A stretch of 18,873 nt of DNA from Bipolaris cookei (taxonomy: Eukaryota; Ascomycota; Dothideomycetes; Pleosporales; Pleosporaceae): NCBI GenBank assembly GCA_002286855.1, contig NRSV01000166.1, positions 1 to 18,873 on the forward strand, given 5' to 3'. Shown here in pieces: positions 15,611 through 18,873 of the stretch. The notes beneath the pieces are model-generated. The model made no database searches. It saw only the letters and a program-made list of their open reading frames with translations, and had not been told where the DNA came from. The translations under genes and the position numbers were made by a program. Every line of letters begins with the position of its first letter. Position 1 is the stretch's first letter.

Positions 15611-17887
15611 ATGGGAGAACCCGACGACCCTTCTATACGCAGCTTCAAGTCCAAGGCAGTGTCTGCACTTGGCTTGGGACGCAAGACAGTCACTCCAAGC
15701 CACGTTCTCCCGACCCACAACCCCCACCCGGCCGCCCATTCAGGATTAGACAGTATCCAGGCCGACAACAATAACGAGAAGCGCGCTGCCCCTGACCTCA
15801 AGACCACAGACTCTAGCAATGGCAGTGCAAATACCACGGGCGATGGAAATGCGTCTTCCACCGTAGAATCCGGGAAGCGTCCGTTCTACTCACTCAGGCG
15901 GGTCAAGAATGGAACCCTCCGATTCATCACTCACACTAAGAATGCTGTTACGCATAGCTGGATCAACATCTTGCTAGTCTTTGTACCGGTTGGCATCGCC
16001 GTTAAGCTCGTCGACTTGCAGCCCGAGATTGTCTTCTCCATGAACGCCATTGCCATTATTCCACTTGCTGGCCTGCTCGCGCACGCAACCGAAGTTGTCG
16101 CTGCCCGCGTGGGGGACGCGCTTGGCGCGCTGCTAAACGTGTCTTTCGGCAACGCTGTTGAGCTGATTCTCTTCATAATTCTGCTTGCCTCTAACCAGAT
16201 AGAGGTGGTGCAGGCCTCGCTGCTTGGATCTATCCTTGCGAACCTGCTCCTTATCCTTGGTATGGCCTTTTTGTTGGGTGGCCTCAAGTATCAGGAACAA
16301 GTCTACAACAACACTGTCACTCAAATGAGCGGAGTCATGCTTGCACTGGCCGTTATGAGTCTTCTGCTTCCCACTGCCTTCCATGCAGCATTTGAAGACA
16401 ATGCCATTGCAGATCACGAGACTCTATCCGTCAGTCGTGGCACGAGTGTCATTTTGTTGCTTGTTTATGGTCTCTATCTTCTATTCCAGCTGAAGAGCCA
16501 TAGATATCTCTACGCCAGCACTCCGCAGCACATCATCGATGAAGAGTCCCATCCCGGTGTTCTTGCTGGTGCTTTTGATTCGTCCAGCTCAGACTCCTCG
16601 TCTAGCTCCAGCAATAGTGACAGTGACGGCTCCTCGCATTCTGATGGAACAATGAAGAGGAAGGCGAAGCGTATGGTCAAGAGACTTCGTCGCAAGTCCA
16701 GTGCTAGCTCCAAAGACGAGAGTGCCCTTTCTGCTACGAGCTCGCCAGATGGCGAACTTAATCAGAGTCCTTTCGAGGCTGAGAGGGAGAGGAATGGCAG
16801 CATCTTCACTTCTAGCGCTGGTATGTTCGGAACTTCTCGCCGGCACTCGGTCGACGTTATGAGTGGCGATGAAGCCGACAACGATCAGTATGCGCCAGTT
16901 ATTCGTGACTTTGAAGCTGCCTCGCATACTTCGCAATCGATGATGAAGAAGGAGAAACGCAGACACAAGAAGCACAAGAAGGACCGCCGTGACCGCAACA
17001 AGGTCAGTACCATTCCTGAGAAAGAGGTTGCGTCAACCGAGCTTGCACCTAAGGTCACCTTTGCCCAAGACACTCAGCAAGATACGGCTGCTGGTACCAT
17101 CCCCCGCAGATATAATCGCCCCGCACTTCCCTCCCTGCTTTCCAACAATGTCTTCTCGAATCCTCAGAATCTAGCCCCACTTGGCGGTCCTGCTCCAAAC
17201 ATTCGCATGGCAGCGCCTCGTGACAACACCGTTCTGCGCACACCTCTTCGCCGTTCCAAGTCCCTGCCGGATCAGATTGGCCGCATCGCACCCTATGCTA
17301 ACGCAGCCAATCGCCCCGCTGTCTCACCTCAAGCTGCCTTGGCATTGAATGAGGATGATGAAGTTGACGAGGTACTCGACATGTCCATCAAAGCAGCCAT
17401 TTTCATGCTCTTGATCAGCACTGGTCTTGTCGCTGTGTGTGCCGACTTTATGAGCGGTGCTATAGAGCCAATGGTGGAATCCTCTGGCATTAGTCAAGCC
17501 TTCATTGGTCTCATCATTCTTCCCATTGTTGGTAACGCGGCAGAGCACGTTACAGCTGTCACGGTAGCCATGAAGAACAAGATGGATCTTTCCATCGGTA
17601 TTGCGGTCGGCTCGTCGATTCAAATTGCAATCTTCATCACGCCCGTGATTGTCATCCTTGGCTGGATGATGGGCAAAGAGATGACGTTGTACTTCAATAT
17701 TTTCGAAACTGTTGCCTTATTCGTTACCGTTCTGGTTGTAAACTTTTTGGTACTGGACGGGCGCAGCAATTATCTCGAGGGCAGTTTACTCATCGCTTCA
17801 TACATCATTATTGCACTAGCCAGTTTCTTCTACCCTGATGGTTGCGATGCTAGTGCTATTGGTGGCAATGAAAAGCACTGCACTTGA
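15611..17887 (+). CDS. CAX-family Ca2+/H+ antiporter (VCX1-like), vacuolar type
   Basis: A 758-aa, intron-less gene, ATG 15611 to TGA 17885-17887. It should swap cytosolic Ca2+ for H+ across the vacuolar membrane. About eleven membrane segments can be placed: residues 117-135, 143-159, 179-194, 203-223, 237-255, 276-294, then 593-611, 629-648, 660-684, 694-715 and 724-740. The two cation-binding repeats are clear: c-1 GNAVELILF (180-188, Glu184) and c-2 GNAAEHVTAV (641-650, Glu645). Between the halves lies a very long hydrophilic loop (295-590) with a Ser/Asp-rich run (324-346), two basic clusters (349-361 and 446-464) and an acidic end (581-590). The N-terminal 115 residues are polar and may be regulatory, as in other CAX proteins. 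The yeast homologue is about 410 aa; the extra length is the loop and N-terminus. No damage is seen. Family is certain; which paralogue is not. Confidence 0.95.
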   Translation: MGEPDDPSIRSFKSKAVSALGLGRKTVTPSHVLPTHNPHPAAHSGLDSIQADNNNEKRAAPDLKTTDSSNGSANTTGDGNASSTVESGKRPFYSLRRVKNGTLRFITHTKNAVTHSWINILLVFVPVGIAVKLVDLQPEIVFSMNAIAIIPLAGLLAHATEVVAARVGDALGALLNVSFGNAVELILFIILLASNQIEVVQASLLGSILANLLLILGMAFLLGGLKYQEQVYNNTVTQMSGVMLALAVMSLLLPTAFHAAFEDNAIADHETLSVSRGTSVILLLVYGLYLLFQLKSHRYLYASTPQHIIDEESHPGVLAGAFDSSSSDSSSSSSNSDSDGSSHSDGTMKRKAKRMVKRLRRKSSASSKDESALSATSSPDGELNQSPFEAERERNGSIFTSSAGMFGTSRRHSVDVMSGDEADNDQYAPVIRDFEAASHTSQSMMKKEKRRHKKHKKDRRDRNKVSTIPEKEVASTELAPKVTFAQDTQQDTAAGTIPRRYNRPALPSLLSNNVFSNPQNLAPLGGPAPNIRMAAPRDNTVLRTPLRRSKSLPDQIGRIAPYANAANRPAVSPQAALALNEDDEVDEVLDMSIKAAIFMLLISTGLVAVCADFMSGAIEPMVESSGISQAFIGLIILPIVGNAAEHVTAVTVAMKNKMDLSIGIAVGSSIQIAIFITPVIVILGWMMGKEMTLYFNIFETVALFVTVLVVNFLVLDGRSNYLEGSLLIASYIIIALASFFYPDGCDASAIGGNEKHCT

Positions 17888-18240
17888 GTTAACCAACAAA
17901 TGGCGCAGCTTGCCCCAAGGTATGGTGGAGAGGAAGATGAGGGTGTAGCTCCATCGTCGCTGCTCAGCAGATGAAGCTTGATGTCAGGCGCGGCAGCAGA
18001 AGCTTTTAATTTGCTAGTAAGCTGTAGGCAATATCAGCTGTGAGGTAAAACGGGTTCGTTCCGGATAAAACTCAGTCTTGTCTTGTATCTTTTCGGTTCT
18101 GTATCTCAGCAGCCCCAATTGTCATAGACGCCTACTAGCTTTACGTGTCCTGGTATTATAAATTGATACATTTGTCCTAGTTCAATATCTTCGATTGATT
18201 GCTTCAGTATCTCACAATGCCTGCGTATGTGTCTAGTGAC
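17888..18240. other. 3' flank of the exchanger gene
   Basis: About 350 bp with no supportable frame. It probably holds the 3' untranslated region and polyadenylation signals; AT-rich TATTATAAATTGATAC near 18153-18168 is a possible part, but nothing is diagnostic. It ends at the TA (18241-18242) next to element G's terminal repeat. Confidence 0.4.
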
Positions 18241-18242
18241 TA

Positions 18243-18371
18243 ACGTCCCTCCCTGAGTGCTGGGACACCTGCCGTGCTGGGACAAATGAGGGGTACTTTG
18301 ACTTTCAGCACTTCGCTTTCTGCGCGCACGCTGAAAATCTTGAGAAAACTGTGATAGTTATATACTAGAGC
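18243..18371. mobile_element. Element G: one end of a TA-flanked transposon
   Basis: After TA at 18241-18242 the sequence starts ACGTCCCTCCCTGAG, the same ACGT start as elements A, B, C and F. It then has a tandem doublet GTGCTGGGACA at 18257 and 18274, spaced 17 bp. No coding part and no second end are in the window. It may continue beyond element F (F nested in G), or be a fragment. Confidence 0.5.
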
Positions 18372-18373
18372 TA

Positions 18374-18873
18374 ACGTGTTTCACCACCGAGTCGTCAACC
18401 CCACCGAGTCGTCAGCTCCACCACCACACCCTACCTTTGCAACAATATTGCGCAACACTACTATAATTTTTCTTATTAAGCAGAATAATATATTATTCTT
18501 CAGACGCGTCGCTATCCTCTATATCATCTAATTCTACTTGGCAAGTGCGAGAGTTGTGTCCAACTTGGCTGCAACGCCCGCAGCGCCGTTCACTGCGCAC
18601 CCTCTTCGCAGACGTTGCACCATCATTACAGCTACCACCCTCTGCCTCAGCGATCTGATCAGCTATCTGGCCAACTGTCTGAGACCTCTCTATCTGCAGG
18701 TAGCGCCTCCATTTCACGCGCGTTCCGCAGCTTTTTCGGCTCCCAGGTAGTAGTCTCTTGCGCTGGTGGAGTCGGCGTACGCAGCACGACGTCAAGCTGT
18801 GATAAAACAACGTGATAATCGTGTGGAGTAAGCCCAGCACCTCGAAATCCTCCGCAGATGTTTTCTGGTGTAA
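18374..18873 (-). mobile_element. Element F: pogo/Fot1-like transposon, left end, runs out of the window
   Basis: After TA at 18372-18373 the element starts ACGTGTTTCACCACCGAG. A tandem doublet CCACCGAGTCGTCA occurs at 18384 and 18401, spaced 17 bp. The 3' end of a minus-strand transposase follows (18493 onward). The element continues past the right edge. Confidence 0.75.
18493..18873 (-). pseudogene. DDE_1 transposase of element F, C-terminal part, frameshifted
   Basis: Only the C-terminal part is in the window. From the right edge the minus strand reads ENICGGFRGAGLTPHDY, then VVLSQLDVVLRTPTPP, matching the order seen in element B's transposase (GGFRGAGLVPFDP, then VDVQLRTPSP). The frame meets a stop near 18655. 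The next segment, in another frame, has a polar stretch (IADQIAEAEGG), a basic stretch (AKRVRSERR), the CCHC knuckle CGRCSQVGHNSRTC (18541-18582), an acidic tail and a stop at 18493. So at least one frameshift or small deletion lies at about 18650-18700. Catalytic residues would be right of the window. Confidence 0.78.

Noticed and set aside
15520..15861. Minus-strand frames overlapping the exchanger (also 15931-16287, 16589-16975, 17324-17623)
   Set aside because: Antisense shadows of a strong coding frame.
1..18873. tRNA, rRNA or other RNA genes
   Set aside because: No cloverleaf with A and B boxes or rRNA-like stretch was recognised by eye; a tRNAscan or Rfam search would settle it.

Overview
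The window looks like an accessory region of a filamentous ascomycete genome. Reasons: one intron-less fungal-type CAX Ca2+/H+ exchanger gene, pogo/Fot1-type DDE transposons with TA target duplications, a hAT element, Ty1/copia LTR elements, and several stop codons that fit C-to-T changes at CpA. A pleosporalean dothideomycete is a reasonable guess from the transposase families, but it is a guess.

The left three quarters (1 to about 14,740) is a tower of nested transposons. The base is element E, a minus-strand pogo/Fot1-like transposon. Its transposase is found in three pieces (14,539-13,484; 10,607-10,319; 5,228-4,668) separated by later insertions. Element C (10,610-13,481) sits in the first gap and carries element D (11,672-13,421, plus strand). 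A hAT element (5,237-10,310, 8-bp target duplication GCAGTTGC) sits in the second gap and carries element B (8,392-10,225). On the left, E is cut by an old copia element (5' LTR 4,189-4,667, gag 2,897-3,793, minus strand). That copia is interrupted by element A (right end 2,804), whose left end is cut by a young copia LTR (719-1,131). Further copies of the same young LTR lie in direct (309-519) and inverted (1-308) orientation.

Right of the tower is the only host gene I can support: a 758-aa CAX-family vacuolar-type Ca2+/H+ antiporter (15,611-17,887, plus strand), with a possible Crz1/CDRE site about 115 bp upstream. After it come one end of another TA-flanked transposon (G, 18,243) and, inside or beside it, the 3' part of element F (18,374 to the window end), so the exchanger gene has transposons on both sides.

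All transposases seen are damaged. D is close to intact: two nonsense codons are the only lesions seen. The hAT has one frameshift and one stop. Four different TA-flanked elements (B, D, F, G) carry a tandem doublet with exactly 17-bp spacing in one terminal repeat. The four transposases that end in a CCHC zinc knuckle (A, B, C, F) also have terminal repeats starting ACGT; D and E have neither feature. No RNA genes or CRISPR arrays were seen.
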